From CALUTH01 sp964452495 (GTDB lineage: Bacteria; Cyanobacteriota; Vampirovibrionia; Gastranaerophilales; Gastranaerophilaceae), in assembly GCA_964452495.1 (NCBI GenBank), contig CAYVMC010000008.1:11683-75682 (forward strand): a stretch of 64,000 nucleotides of DNA, given 5' to 3'. Shown piece by piece: positions 52,776 through 60,518 of this stretch; the stretch's first letter is position 1, and the number at the start of each line of letters is the position of its first letter. A model generated the notes under the pieces. It was given only the letters and a program-made list of their open reading frames with translations. It was not told the origin of the DNA and made no database searches. A program made the position numbers and the translations under genes.

Positions 52776-53082
52776 ATTGTATAAAATGTTTGTAATATTA
52801 CTATTAATGCTTCAAGTTTGGAGAATATATTTATTGCTGCCTTCAGGCGGTCTTTTATCTTCCCAGATTGAACTTATTATTCTCTTATTTACAAGCGGAT
52901 TTACTGCAGGGGTTTTTATTATGATATTTTTTCTTGAAAAGTCATCCTCTTCACTCAAAGTATACAAACGAGAATTAGAAAAAGAGTCTATTTCAAGCAC
53001 CGAAGCGTCATCACAAATTAAGGTATTGGAATCTAAAATAGAGGTTCTTGAAAAGGCATTACAGCAGGCATTAAATAAATAA
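52765..53082 (+). CDS. Small membrane protein with coiled coil
   Basis: 105 residues. Two membrane helices (about 5-25 and 33-55) are followed by a C-terminal coiled coil (ELEKESISSTEASS and IKVLESKIEVLEKALQQAL) of about 45 residues, the layout of LapA-type proteins. The ATG has AAAGGAG upstream and overlaps the preceding stop by 11 bases, so it belongs to the lspA operon. Function unknown. Confidence 0.7.
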   Translation: MKNKLYKMFVILLLMLQVWRIYLLLPSGGLLSSQIELIILLFTSGFTAGVFIMIFFLEKSSSSLKVYKRELEKESISSTEASSQIKVLESKIEVLEKALQQALNK

Positions 53083-53084
53083 TT

Positions 53085-54185
53085 TTACCTGTCAATTGCT
53101 ATGAAATCAGGGTTAACAGCAAGCCATTGATAGGAATTTTCCTGTTTGGCAGGTACAGACATAACAAAGGTTCCTCCCCAGCGTCCGGGGATGGATGTTA
53201 ATATACCTTCTTTGGATAATTCTTTAATTGCACGTCTTATTGTATTAGGGCTTAAATCAAGCTGTTTTGATAATGCTAATATTGATGGAAGTTTAGAGCC
53301 TGGAAAATAATTTTCAGAAATGATGTTTCTTATTCGTTGAACAGTTTTTTCATAATAATAGTATGCTGTAGAAGCTGCCGGAGCAAAAATTGATGTTTCT
53401 CGTGGAGGAGCAAAGTAGTTTTGGGTTGGGATTTGAGCAACAATAGTCCCATATCTTCCTCTCAGGGTTACAAGAATGCCGCTTTTTACAAGTATACTAA
53501 TTGCATCATTTACGGTCTTTATACCTGTATTAAACATATCTGCAAGCTCTTTATTCGGTGGTAATTTATCAGAAACTTTACAATTGTCAATAATATAATT
53601 TTCTATATCCTTTTTAACTTTATCAACAAGTGTTTCAAACTCTTTGCCTGAAAGTGTAAAATTTTTGTTTTTTAAAATAAATTCATGTTTTCCTTTTTTT
53701 TCTACTATATTTTCAATACTTAATCCTTGTAATGCACTTCTTACTGTATTAAGCGGTATATCAGTTATTTGAGCGAGCTTCCTTGATGAGGGAAGAACTT
53801 CTCCCGGTTCAAAATTATTATCTTTAAGGTATTTTTTTATATAATCCATTGCCGCATCGCGTTTAGAGGTTAATTTTCTTGTTCCAGCTTCTCCTACTTT
53901 AATGAAAGTACCTATTTTCTGTTTTGAAGCAAGGTATCCACGATCTTCAACAGCTCTTATAGCATTTTGAACGGTACCGATACTAACACCTAGCATATAG
54001 GCAAGGTCTGATTTGGGCGGAATAATATCATTGTTCTGAATTTTATTTCTGCTTAAAGCACTTTCAATCCAATTGATAAACCATTCAGCTATAGCAGATG
54101 TTTTATTTGTATTTTTTAAATTTGGACCTGGTAAATCTATGTCTTTAATACTTATTATTTTATTTGCTGAGTTTTTGTTATCCAT
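53085..54185 (-). CDS. Regulator with four tandem GntR-type winged-helix domains
   Basis: 366 residues. Four copies of a GntR-family DNA-binding domain lie in a row at about 31-96, 108-171, 184-250 and 277-343. Each has the same order: a basic/Pro lead (IPPKSDLA, LPSSRKLA, LPPNKELA, LPSILALS), a recognition helix (TVQNAIRAVEDRGYL, TVRSALQGL, TVNDAISILVKSGIL, TIRRAIKELSKEGIL) and a wing with G.F/T. No effector-binding (FCD, UTRA, aminotransferase) domain is present. Normal GntR proteins carry one winged helix and a ligand domain. It may bind long or multi-part operators. It is divergent from a small gene whose promoter mirrors its own. Confidence 0.85.
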   Translation of the reverse strand: MDNKNSANKIISIKDIDLPGPNLKNTNKTSAIAEWFINWIESALSRNKIQNNDIIPPKSDLAYMLGVSIGTVQNAIRAVEDRGYLASKQKIGTFIKVGEAGTRKLTSKRDAAMDYIKKYLKDNNFEPGEVLPSSRKLAQITDIPLNTVRSALQGLSIENIVEKKGKHEFILKNKNFTLSGKEFETLVDKVKKDIENYIIDNCKVSDKLPPNKELADMFNTGIKTVNDAISILVKSGILVTLRGRYGTIVAQIPTQNYFAPPRETSIFAPAASTAYYYYEKTVQRIRNIISENYFPGSKLPSILALSKQLDLSPNTIRRAIKELSKEGILTSIPGRWGGTFVMSVPAKQENSYQWLAVNPDFIAIDR

Positions 54186-54213
54186 TATGCTTTACCTTTA
54201 ATTTTATGTATAA

Positions 54214-54306
54214 ATTATAAAAACAAACATAATCTGTTGTCCAGATTTGTTAAAAACTGTTACAAAAAGGCAATTTTCTAGACAAAAATGTTTTTATATA
54301 TATGTA
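54214..54306. promoter_or_regulatory. Divergent promoter region with mirrored TCTRGACAA elements
   Basis: TTGTCCAGA at 54237-54245 (reads TCTGGACAA on the minus strand) and TCTAGACAA at 54277-54285 (plus strand) are inverted copies with one mismatch, 40 bases apart. Each contains a -35-like core (TGGACA and TAGACA). On the minus strand TATAAT at 54219-54214 lies 17-18 bases on. On the plus strand TATGTA at 54301-54306 lies 16 bases on. TTTGT/ACAAA lies between them. Likely controls the four-domain regulator and the small gene at 54338. Confidence 0.5.
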
Positions 54307-54337
54307 GGGTTAAAATAAAGGAAAGGTAGGTTGTATT

Positions 54338-54487
54338 ATGAGTTTAGCAACTATTAAACTTGAGATGTTAAGAAAAACGCAAGAGGACAAAATTTCTCAA
54401 ATTAAAGCTTTAGGGTATCAGTCAGTACCGATGAATGATGTTACAGAACGTCAAATTATGATGTATCTTATAAATAATATTCGTTAG
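54338..54487 (+). CDS. Small protein of 49 residues, unknown function
   Basis: A complete short reading frame, ATG at 54338 to TAG at 54487, with GGAAAGG upstream. The peptide begins MSLATIKLEMLRKTQEDK and continues as Lys/Glu/Gln-rich helix, ending INNIR. It lies in the divergent region of the quadruple winged-helix regulator and its stop overlaps the spmB end by four bases on the opposite strand. Coding potential rests on the good ribosome site and mixed composition; could be a small regulator or antitoxin-like peptide. Confidence 0.55.
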   Translation: MSLATIKLEMLRKTQEDKISQIKALGYQSVPMNDVTERQIMMYLINNIR

Positions 54488-55008
54488 TAGAAAAAATATC
54501 GGGCGACAACAATAGCTGCGGCAATACCTGCAAAATCTGCGATAAGTCCTGTAATAAGAGCATATCGAAATTTTGTAATACCTACGGAACCGAAGTAAAC
54601 GGATAGTACGTAAAATGTAGTCTCAGAACTGCCAACAATAATTGCTGCCAATTTTACGGTATAGGAATCGGGGTTAAGCCTTGCTGCCAAATCAGAAAAC
54701 AGACCTAATGCTGCGGATCCAGATAGCGGACGTGTTAAAACAACCGGTAGTATATCTTCCGGCAGACCTATACTGGTAGTAAATGCTGCAATTGGTGTGG
54801 TAAGGAATTCAAGCAAACCTGAAGTCCTGAATAATGTCACGGCAAAAATTATAGCAACAAGGTAGGGAATAATTTTTATAGCAACTTCAAATCCATCTTT
54901 TGCACCTTCTACAAAATATTCATATACAGGTTGTTTCTTAAAAACTCCCCAGCTCAGTATCAGTACTATAATAAGGGGCAAAATAAGCGTTGAAATTTTA
55001 TTAAGCAT
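54484..55008 (-). CDS. spmB: Spore maturation protein B homologue (nucleoside-recognition/Gate domain)
   Basis: 174 residues, polytopic, with LPVVLTRPLSGSAALGLF and IVGSSETTFYVLSVYFGSVGI typical of SpmB. SpmA/SpmB are named from Bacillus spores, where they affect core dehydration, but they also occur in many non-spore-formers, where the role is unknown. It overlaps spmA by eight bases. Confidence 0.9.
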   Translation of the reverse strand: MLNKISTLILPLIIVLILSWGVFKKQPVYEYFVEGAKDGFEVAIKIIPYLVAIIFAVTLFRTSGLLEFLTTPIAAFTTSIGLPEDILPVVLTRPLSGSAALGLFSDLAARLNPDSYTVKLAAIIVGSSETTFYVLSVYFGSVGITKFRYALITGLIADFAGIAAAIVVARYFFY

Positions 55009-55606
55009 CGCTTAATTCCTCCGTTTTTTGTTTTGCCCAGAACTTTTCAAATATTTTAGCAGTAATAATAGCGATAACAAAAGCAATTGTTGTTACAATC
55101 AGTGTCGGGAGGATTATATCTGTCGGATTTTTTGCTCCGCATCCAGCAAGTACAGCAATTACTGTGGCTGGTATAATTTGAAATCCGGCTGTATTCATTC
55201 CCAGAAACATACACATTGAATTTGATGCAGATTTTTTGTCGGTATTGAGTTCCTGTAGGTCATGCATAACTTTTAGCCCAACCGGAGTTGCTGCATTCGT
55301 AAGCCCGAGAGCATTTGCTGCAAGGCTGAGAGCAATATTGGCATTTGCCGGATTATCCGCCGGTATGTCTTTATAGAAAAATTTGATTATTGGTGATATA
55401 AGTTTGGCAATTATTTGTACAAGTCCGGATTTTTCGGCAACTCTCATTAAACCAAGCCAGAATGACATTATTCCGATTAGTGAAAAAGCAATTTTAACAG
55501 CAAGATTTATTCCATCAAACATACCATTTGCAACTTCATCAACCGTATTATTAAATATTGAAAAGATTATTGAACCAACAATTAGAAAATAAAAAATGTA
55601 ATTCAT
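55001..55606 (-). CDS. spmA: Spore maturation protein A homologue
   Basis: 201 residues, polytopic. FSLIGIMSFWLGLMRVAEKSGL, LAANALGLTNAATPVGLKVM and NSMCMFLGMNTAGFQIIPATV match SpmA. It is the partner of spmB. No Shine-Dalgarno; CATAAT lies exactly 6 bases before the ATG on the minus strand, with TTGTCC 17 bases further upstream, making this another leaderless candidate. Confidence 0.9.
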   Translation of the reverse strand: MNYIFYFLIVGSIIFSIFNNTVDEVANGMFDGINLAVKIAFSLIGIMSFWLGLMRVAEKSGLVQIIAKLISPIIKFFYKDIPADNPANANIALSLAANALGLTNAATPVGLKVMHDLQELNTDKKSASNSMCMFLGMNTAGFQIIPATVIAVLAGCGAKNPTDIILPTLIVTTIAFVIAIITAKIFEKFWAKQKTEELSDA

Positions 55607-55612
55607 ACTCTG

Positions 55613-55641
55613 ATTATGCCACTATAGATTATTCCGGACAA
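55613..55641 (-). promoter_or_regulatory. Likely leaderless promoter of spmAB (TTGTCC-N17-CATAAT)
   Basis: On the minus strand TTGTCC (55641-55636), 17-base spacer, CATAAT (55618-55613), then 6 bases to the spmA ATG at 55606. Confidence 0.45.
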
Positions 55642-55655
55642 GTTAATTTTTGTAT

Positions 55656-55685
55656 ACAAAAAAAAGCAAACATTTCTGTTTGCTT
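55656..55685 (-). terminator. Intrinsic terminator of the flagellin gene
   Basis: An 8-base-pair stem (55664-55671 with 55678-55685), 6-base loop, followed on the minus strand by a long T run (plus-strand A tract 55656-55665). It lies about 58 bases past the flagellin stop. Confidence 0.82.
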
Positions 55686-55742
55686 GAAAGTACATATCCA
55701 TATCAACAACTATGACAATAAAGCTGTATGTTTTGGTTAAAA

Positions 55743-56603
55743 CTATAGTAAATCTAACGCAATACTTGGTGTTTGGTTTGCCGTTACAAGCAGTGTAGAT
55801 GCTGCCTGCTGGAGTATTTGTGCTTGTATATAGTTTGTTGATTCTGTTGCAATATCAGCATCTCTTATTGTCGAAACAGATGAAGTTAAGTTTTCTGAAG
55901 CAACTTCAATTGCTGATATAGCAGAATCCAGCCGGTTTTGAATTGCCCCGATTTGGGTTACCCTGTTTGCGATGTTAGTTATAGCATAGTCAATGGTTGA
56001 TAGCATGTCGTAGGCCTGCGTAGTGTCGGATAAACCGGCACATGTTAAGGCTAATGTAGTTATATTATAACCCGTTATCAGAGCAGTTGTGGTTGCTGAT
56101 TCAAATAAAAATGATTCCATGGTAATTCTGCTTGATGAATCGCCATAAATTCCTGCTTGCAGTCCGAGATCAGTAGTAATGGAACCGTCCATGAGATAAA
56201 ACCCATTATATTCACAAGAGTTTGCTACACGTGTAATTTCCTCAAATCTTGCTTGGATTTCTGCCTGAATAGCTTCCTTTGCTTCTGTACTGTAAGTATC
56301 GTTTGCCGCTTGCATGGTTAATTCCCTGATGCGTTCTAAGTGGTCGGTAATTAAGTCAAAATTTTCTTCAAGTGTAGACAATAAATCGTTACCTATTTGC
56401 GTGTTACTTGATGCAACATCATATGAACTTAATTTTGTACTCATTTGAGCGGAAATTGTGTACCCTGCAGCATCGTCTTTTGCACTGTTAATCCGGTATC
56501 CGCTGGACATTCTTTCTATTGCACTGTTTAAGCTGTTTGTTGCAGAGTCTAGGTAAGTTCGACACTTCATTGATATAGTGTTAGTTACAAGTGAAATTGA
56601 CAT
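55743..56603 (-). CDS. Flagellin
   Basis: 286 residues from the ATG at 56603, which has AAAGGAA upstream; an earlier in-frame ATG lacks family sequence. The conserved D0/D1 ends are present: N-terminal ISLVTNTISMK then ERMSSGYRINSAKDDAAGYTIS, and RIRELTMQAANDTYS; C-terminal NRLDSAISAIEVASENL and IRDADIATES. The middle (about 150-210) is short, so the filament surface domain is small. Exported through the flagellar system. A terminator follows. Probably driven by the flagellar sigma factor (site below). Confidence 0.93.
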   Translation of the reverse strand: MSISLVTNTISMKCRTYLDSATNSLNSAIERMSSGYRINSAKDDAAGYTISAQMSTKLSSYDVASSNTQIGNDLLSTLEENFDLITDHLERIRELTMQAANDTYSTEAKEAIQAEIQARFEEITRVANSCEYNGFYLMDGSITTDLGLQAGIYGDSSSRITMESFLFESATTTALITGYNITTLALTCAGLSDTTQAYDMLSTIDYAITNIANRVTQIGAIQNRLDSAISAIEVASENLTSSVSTIRDADIATESTNYIQAQILQQAASTLLVTANQTPSIALDLL

Positions 56604-57113
56604 GTTTATGTTCCTTTCATAGTTGTTCATCGGGTAAGCACATTTATCTAAGACAAACTTTTAGTAAAAAATTTGCTTCTAGATTTGGATATGTATGGAT
56701 TTGTTACTAACTAAACAAATTACTAGTGTAACTTGTTTTGAATAAAAGATTTTTCTTACTCTCTTTTCTTTGGATATATGTACCTACAACTTAAGTATGA
56801 CATAAACATATATTATTTAAAGATTTTTTATATAAAATTTTACAATTCTTTAAAAAACTTAGTATCTTGTAATGATTTTAAGTGGTGTGAATTGCTTGAT
56901 ACACTTGTTCTTTGGTGTTTTTGATAAGGATAATTTTTGAAAAATATTTGCATCTTTTTTGTAAAAAAGATAATAATAGTTATATATAACTATAGTATAA
57001 TATTTTATTAATTGTAAAGATTTGTAAATATTTTCTTTAAAACATTAAAGTTTTTCAAAAATGTGCCGTTAATAAGGGTACAAGGTAAAACTGAAAAAGG
57101 AGAAAAAGGAACA
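56604..57113. other. Long AT-rich gap between flagellin and the next gene
   Basis: About 510 bases with no reading frame I can support. On the minus strand CCCGATGA (56634-56627) fits the -10 of a sigma-28 flagellin promoter (six of eight bases), with a leader of suitable length, but the -35 match at the right spacing is poor. The remainder is AT-rich without clear hairpins. The right end holds the FliA-type promoter of the next gene. Confidence 0.4.
57046..57072 (+). promoter_or_regulatory. Sigma-28 (FliA) type promoter
   Basis: TAAA at 57046-57049, exactly 15 bases, then GCCGTTAA at 57065-57072: the flagellar consensus TAAA-N15-GCCGATAA with one mismatch. The predicted transcript begins about 35 bases before the ATG at 57114. 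Confidence 0.65.
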
Positions 57114-57470
57114 ATGGCAAACAACATTAACGGAATTTTTGGTTATGGGTACGGCGTTAGATATTTAAATAACGGCCAACAAAACAAAGAATTAACAGAG
57201 AAATCAGCAGCAGAAGAAAAACCAGTTGAACAACAACAAACTGCAAATGTTGATCCCAATGAAGTATTAAACTTTCTGGCATCTTCATCAGTGAAAGTAG
57301 AAGCTGCGCAACCTGCAGCAATTGATAATAATGCTGAAACACAAGAGAGAGTTGAAGGTTATATTCAAAACTTTGAAATGATTTATTCTGTTGTGTCTCA
57401 AGAGTTTGGCGAAGATGTCGCAAATACACTCTTAAATGATGATCAATTTGTAGATGCTTTGATGGCATAA
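57114..57470 (+). CDS. Small acidic protein probably in the flagellar regulon, unknown function
   Basis: 118 residues from the ATG at 57114 with AAAAGGAG/AAAAAGGAA upstream; a longer frame starts earlier without a ribosome site. The N-terminus NNINGIFGYGYGVRYLNN is Asn/Gly/Tyr-rich, the middle is Glu/Gln/Ala-rich and disordered, and the C-terminus is a helix (EGYIQNFEMIYSVVSQEFGE). No signal peptide, no recognised family. Its sigma-28 promoter and place beside flagellin suggest a flagellar or chemotaxis-related role. Confidence 0.6.
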   Translation: MANNINGIFGYGYGVRYLNNGQQNKELTEKSAAEEKPVEQQQTANVDPNEVLNFLASSSVKVEAAQPAAIDNNAETQERVEGYIQNFEMIYSVVSQEFGEDVANTLLNDDQFVDALMA

Positions 57471-57506
57471 TAAAAAATAGTTTCTTTTTTCTCTATTAAT
57501 CTGTTT

Positions 57507-57536
57507 AAGGCAGCATAGTTGTGCTGCCTTTTTTAT
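57507..57536 (+). terminator. Intrinsic terminator
   Basis: A 9-base-pair stem (57507-57515 with 57522-57530), 6-base loop, followed by TTTTTT. It ends the single-gene unit at 57114. Confidence 0.85.
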
Positions 57537-57541
57537 ATTTA

Positions 57542-57570
57542 TTGACTTTATTTTTTCGTGATGCTAAGAT
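57542..57570 (+). promoter_or_regulatory. Promoter of the calpain operon (TTGACT-N17-TAAGAT, extended -10)
   Basis: TTGACT at 57542-57547, 17-base spacer ending in TGc, then TAAGAT at 57565-57570. The leader to the ATG at 57605 is about 28 bases and has AGGG about 9 bases from the ATG. Confidence 0.6.
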
Positions 57571-57604
57571 CAGGTGTATCGTTTCAGTATTAGGGTATTT
57601 CAGT

Positions 57605-58879
57605 ATGAAAATTCAACCTTCTTCAGGTTCCTATAAATCTAACAATCACAATCCCTCTTTTAAAGCCGGTAAAGTTATATTTTTCAACCCTTTTCCACAG
57701 GTTCCTTTACATTTGGATGGAGCAAAACCGGTTGATGTGTGGCAACTATATTGTGATAATAAAAAATTTGTAGAGGCAAATAATATTGAACATATAGCAT
57801 TGGATGCAAGACGTGTAAATGAATTTGATTTTAATAACTATCCACGTATTTGCTCAAAGGCTGTTCTTGCATCTGACGGCTGTGATGTTTTTGAGTATTC
57901 ATCTGAATCAGAGATGCCAAGATTTCCTTATAGAAAAACAGATAAAATCTTAAACTGGGAAAAGGATATAATTGTAAAAACTAACTGGGAACCGGAGATG
58001 ATTATCTCAAAATGCAAAGAACTTATTGAAAAAGAAGGATATATCGTTTCAGACAGCAGATTAACTAACAAGGATACCGTTCTCGTTAAAAAATCAGATT
58101 TGAGAATAGATTTCTATTATCCTTATACTGATTCGTTCTCTTTTTCGAAACCTGAAAAAATAATTGATATACATAAAAAGGCAAAAGAGTTTTTTGAGGC
58201 AAAGGGAATTAAAGCCAGTATTTTTGATACACGTGAACGATCTCCCATAGACGGTAGCTATAGTATCAAGAAAATATCAGTAGTTCCAGAGATAGAAGAG
58301 TCGCCGGATAAAAGACTTTCAAGAAGTTATTTCATAAAACAAGCTATTGAAAAGGCAAAACAAAATAATGATTTAGTGGTCTATAATTCACAGTTTTCTT
58401 ATGGTGGCAACGCATGGAATCCGTTTACATATATATCAGATTATACTGATCCAACGTCGGATGATTATGTTAGAAAAAATTATTCTAAGTTAAAAAATAC
58501 TCCGGAAAAACTGATAAAATTATTGAAAGAAAACCCAAAGAAATATAAGGATATTTTAAAAGAGTATAATGAATTGCCTTTTATTTCGAATTACTTTTTG
58601 TATGGGAAAAATCATAAGCTGGTATCTTTTTCAGAATGTGCTGCAGATCTTAATTGCGTACTATTATTAAAAGAAGCAATGTTAAAATATTCCAAATTAA
58701 ATAAAAGTTTTAAAGATGCTTTGCCTGACACAACTTTAAAAATACTTAAAAAATATCAATTTGAAAAGAGCAAACCGCAAATTATTAAGGGCTGCATTGC
58801 TGCTGCATTACTAATATTTGCTGGCAGCTTACTTCCTTCATTGCTAAAAAGTAAAGAGGGGAAGAATGAAAATAAATAA
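57605..58879 (+). CDS. Unknown protein with N-terminal PSFKAGKV motif and a C-terminal membrane anchor
   Basis: 424 residues from the ATG at 57605; an upstream in-frame ATG overlaps the promoter. After a short polar leader, NPSFKAGKVIFFNP (about 16-29) resembles PAFGGKVMIMPGD of the protein at 8161. The central region is Lys/Glu/Tyr-rich and mixed alpha/beta, with no signature I recognise. A C-terminal hydrophobic helix (about 397-415: GCIAAALLIFAGSLLPSLL) precedes a short basic tail, so it may be tail-anchored. It overlaps the calpain-like gene by 14 bases and must function with it. Confidence 0.7.
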   Translation: MKIQPSSGSYKSNNHNPSFKAGKVIFFNPFPQVPLHLDGAKPVDVWQLYCDNKKFVEANNIEHIALDARRVNEFDFNNYPRICSKAVLASDGCDVFEYSSESEMPRFPYRKTDKILNWEKDIIVKTNWEPEMIISKCKELIEKEGYIVSDSRLTNKDTVLVKKSDLRIDFYYPYTDSFSFSKPEKIIDIHKKAKEFFEAKGIKASIFDTRERSPIDGSYSIKKISVVPEIEESPDKRLSRSYFIKQAIEKAKQNNDLVVYNSQFSYGGNAWNPFTYISDYTDPTSDDYVRKNYSKLKNTPEKLIKLLKENPKKYKDILKEYNELPFISNYFLYGKNHKLVSFSECAADLNCVLLLKEAMLKYSKLNKSFKDALPDTTLKILKKYQFEKSKPQIIKGCIAAALLIFAGSLLPSLLKSKEGKNENK

Positions 58880-60185
58880 TTTAAAATTACAAACTCCCAA
58901 CTTCAAATCGTATGCATTAACTAACATCGCAAATCATACTGTTAATATGGCAGTGTATAATACATCAAATATTGATAGATTCGTGACAGCAAATAATAAA
59001 ATTTTATTGGAAAAGGCAAAACGAATAACCCCGTTTGTAGTTTTAGATTTGTTTTTAACACAGAATATGAATATTGGAAATAATGAAGTTAATGACATGC
59101 CTAATTTTAGGGAGTTTATTTTTAAAATTTTGGATAAAGTAAAATTTCCGTCCAAATTTATTGTTCATGATAAAACTGCCATATCTCCTAATTTATCTAA
59201 TGCAATATTAACTAAAGAATCAATTAACAGAATACCTGATAATTGTAAAATGAATTCAAGGTATTATACTTTATTTCCTAATTATAAACGTTTTTTTATA
59301 TCACAGGGAGATTTTGGAGATTGTTATTTATTAGCTACTCTTGATTCCTTGATAAAAACTCGGTCGGGGTATGAATTTTTAGCTTCTATGTTTTATAGCC
59401 AATCTGACAGTCCGTTGTATGTAGAAATACGTAGAGATGTCAATGAGAATAATGACAGTAGAATAACTAAAGAAGTAGAGAGTCTTACCACAAAAGTACC
59501 CGTATTACAAAAATGGCGACTTAATAATATGTATGGAGGTGCTGTATCTCCACCTTGGGCAAAGTATTTTGAAGTTGCATTTGCTAAAATTACAAATCAT
59601 AAATTAAATGATTTATATAAAAAGTATAACTATCGCATCAGAATTACTCCATCCAATAATATTTCAGATAAATATATAACAACTGGTCAAGGTGGGTATT
59701 CATGTATTGTGTATGAACTTTTAGGGTGTACTAATATTGAAAATAAATTGGTTATTCCTCAAAAATTATTAGATTCTATCAAAGACATTAACAATAATGA
59801 AGATATAATAAAAAAAATAATAGAAAAATCAAAGGCTATTAATGATATTAATAAAAAGTTTTGTACAGTATCAACAAATAGTGTAAATACATCAAGTCAA
59901 GAAGATAATTTTTATTCAGGTTTAGAAGCATACGATTATGCAATTATTCCATCTCATGTCTATGCACTTAGTGCGTATAATAAAGATAAAGACGAATTTA
60001 TCATAAACAATCCTCATTATAGTGGTGTTGATATAAAAATAGACTGGAATTCTATAACTGAAAAATTTGATGGATTTGTCTCTGCAGATTTACCATCATG
60101 TGATATTTGGGAAAATCCGTATGATCCGGATGATTATGTCTACGATCCTGATGACTTTAATAAAGTTTGGATGTGGTATTCATAA
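58866..60185 (+). CDS. Calpain-like cysteine protease (peptidase family C2)
   Basis: 439 residues. The calpain catalytic core is clear: Cys153 in QGDFGDCYLLATLDSL, His364 in IPSHVYALSAYNKD and Asn382 in IINNPHYSG, at spacing usual for family C2. It should be a papain-fold thiol protease; the calcium-binding and C2-like domains of animal calpains are absent. The N-terminus is KLQTPNFKSYALTN, the NFKS motif seen in the small membrane protein at 45897, and the last residues are Asp/Pro/Tyr-rich. No signal peptide, so it is cytoplasmic or exported by another route. Substrate unknown. AGGGG is upstream of the ATG, inside the previous gene. Confidence 0.85.
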   Translation: MKINNLKLQTPNFKSYALTNIANHTVNMAVYNTSNIDRFVTANNKILLEKAKRITPFVVLDLFLTQNMNIGNNEVNDMPNFREFIFKILDKVKFPSKFIVHDKTAISPNLSNAILTKESINRIPDNCKMNSRYYTLFPNYKRFFISQGDFGDCYLLATLDSLIKTRSGYEFLASMFYSQSDSPLYVEIRRDVNENNDSRITKEVESLTTKVPVLQKWRLNNMYGGAVSPPWAKYFEVAFAKITNHKLNDLYKKYNYRIRITPSNNISDKYITTGQGGYSCIVYELLGCTNIENKLVIPQKLLDSIKDINNNEDIIKKIIEKSKAINDINKKFCTVSTNSVNTSSQEDNFYSGLEAYDYAIIPSHVYALSAYNKDKDEFIINNPHYSGVDIKIDWNSITEKFDGFVSADLPSCDIWENPYDPDDYVYDPDDFNKVWMWYS

Positions 60186-60202
60186 ACTCGCAGGATTTCT
60201 GC

Positions 60203-60239
60203 AAAAAAACGGGCGGTTTTATTTCCCGCCCGTTTTTTT
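60203..60239. terminator. Bidirectional intrinsic terminator
   Basis: A 14-base-pair stem (60203-60216 with 60226-60239), AAAAAAACGGGCGG with its complement, serves the calpain operon on the plus strand and rpmB on the minus strand. Confidence 0.93.
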
Positions 60240-60254
60240 ACCTTTTTTAGTTAA

Positions 60255-60446
60255 TTAAACAGCTTTTTGAACCTTACCAGCTCTCAGGCAGGAAGTACAA
60301 ACTTTAATTCTCTTTGTTTCTCCGTTAACGACAGCCTTAACTTCTTGAAGGTTAGGATTTTGACGTTTAACGATTTGTTTGTGTGAGAATGTAAGTTTTG
60401 CCGCTTTTAACGGAGCTTTTCCGCATACATCACATTGTTTAGACAT
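60255..60446 (-). CDS. rpmB: 50S ribosomal protein L28
   Basis: 63 residues. CDVCGKAPLKAAKLTFSHKQ and VKVCTSCLRAGKV-type ends are conserved; two CxxC pairs suggest the zinc-binding form. It is a 50S assembly protein. AAAGGAA upstream. Convergent with the calpain-like operon. Confidence 0.95.
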   Translation of the reverse strand: MSKQCDVCGKAPLKAAKLTFSHKQIVKRQNPNLQEVKAVVNGETKRIKVCTSCLRAGKVQKAV

Positions 60447-60518
60447 AATTTTATTTCCTTTTCTAGTTATATTTCAGTGTAAAACTAATACCTGAGAGTT
60501 ATCATAAAACAAACAGAA

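Noticed and set aside
57157..57468. Minus-strand 103-codon frame opposite the small acidic protein at 57114
   Set aside because: Leu/Gln-rich shadow of the sense gene; the sense gene has a good promoter and ribosome site.
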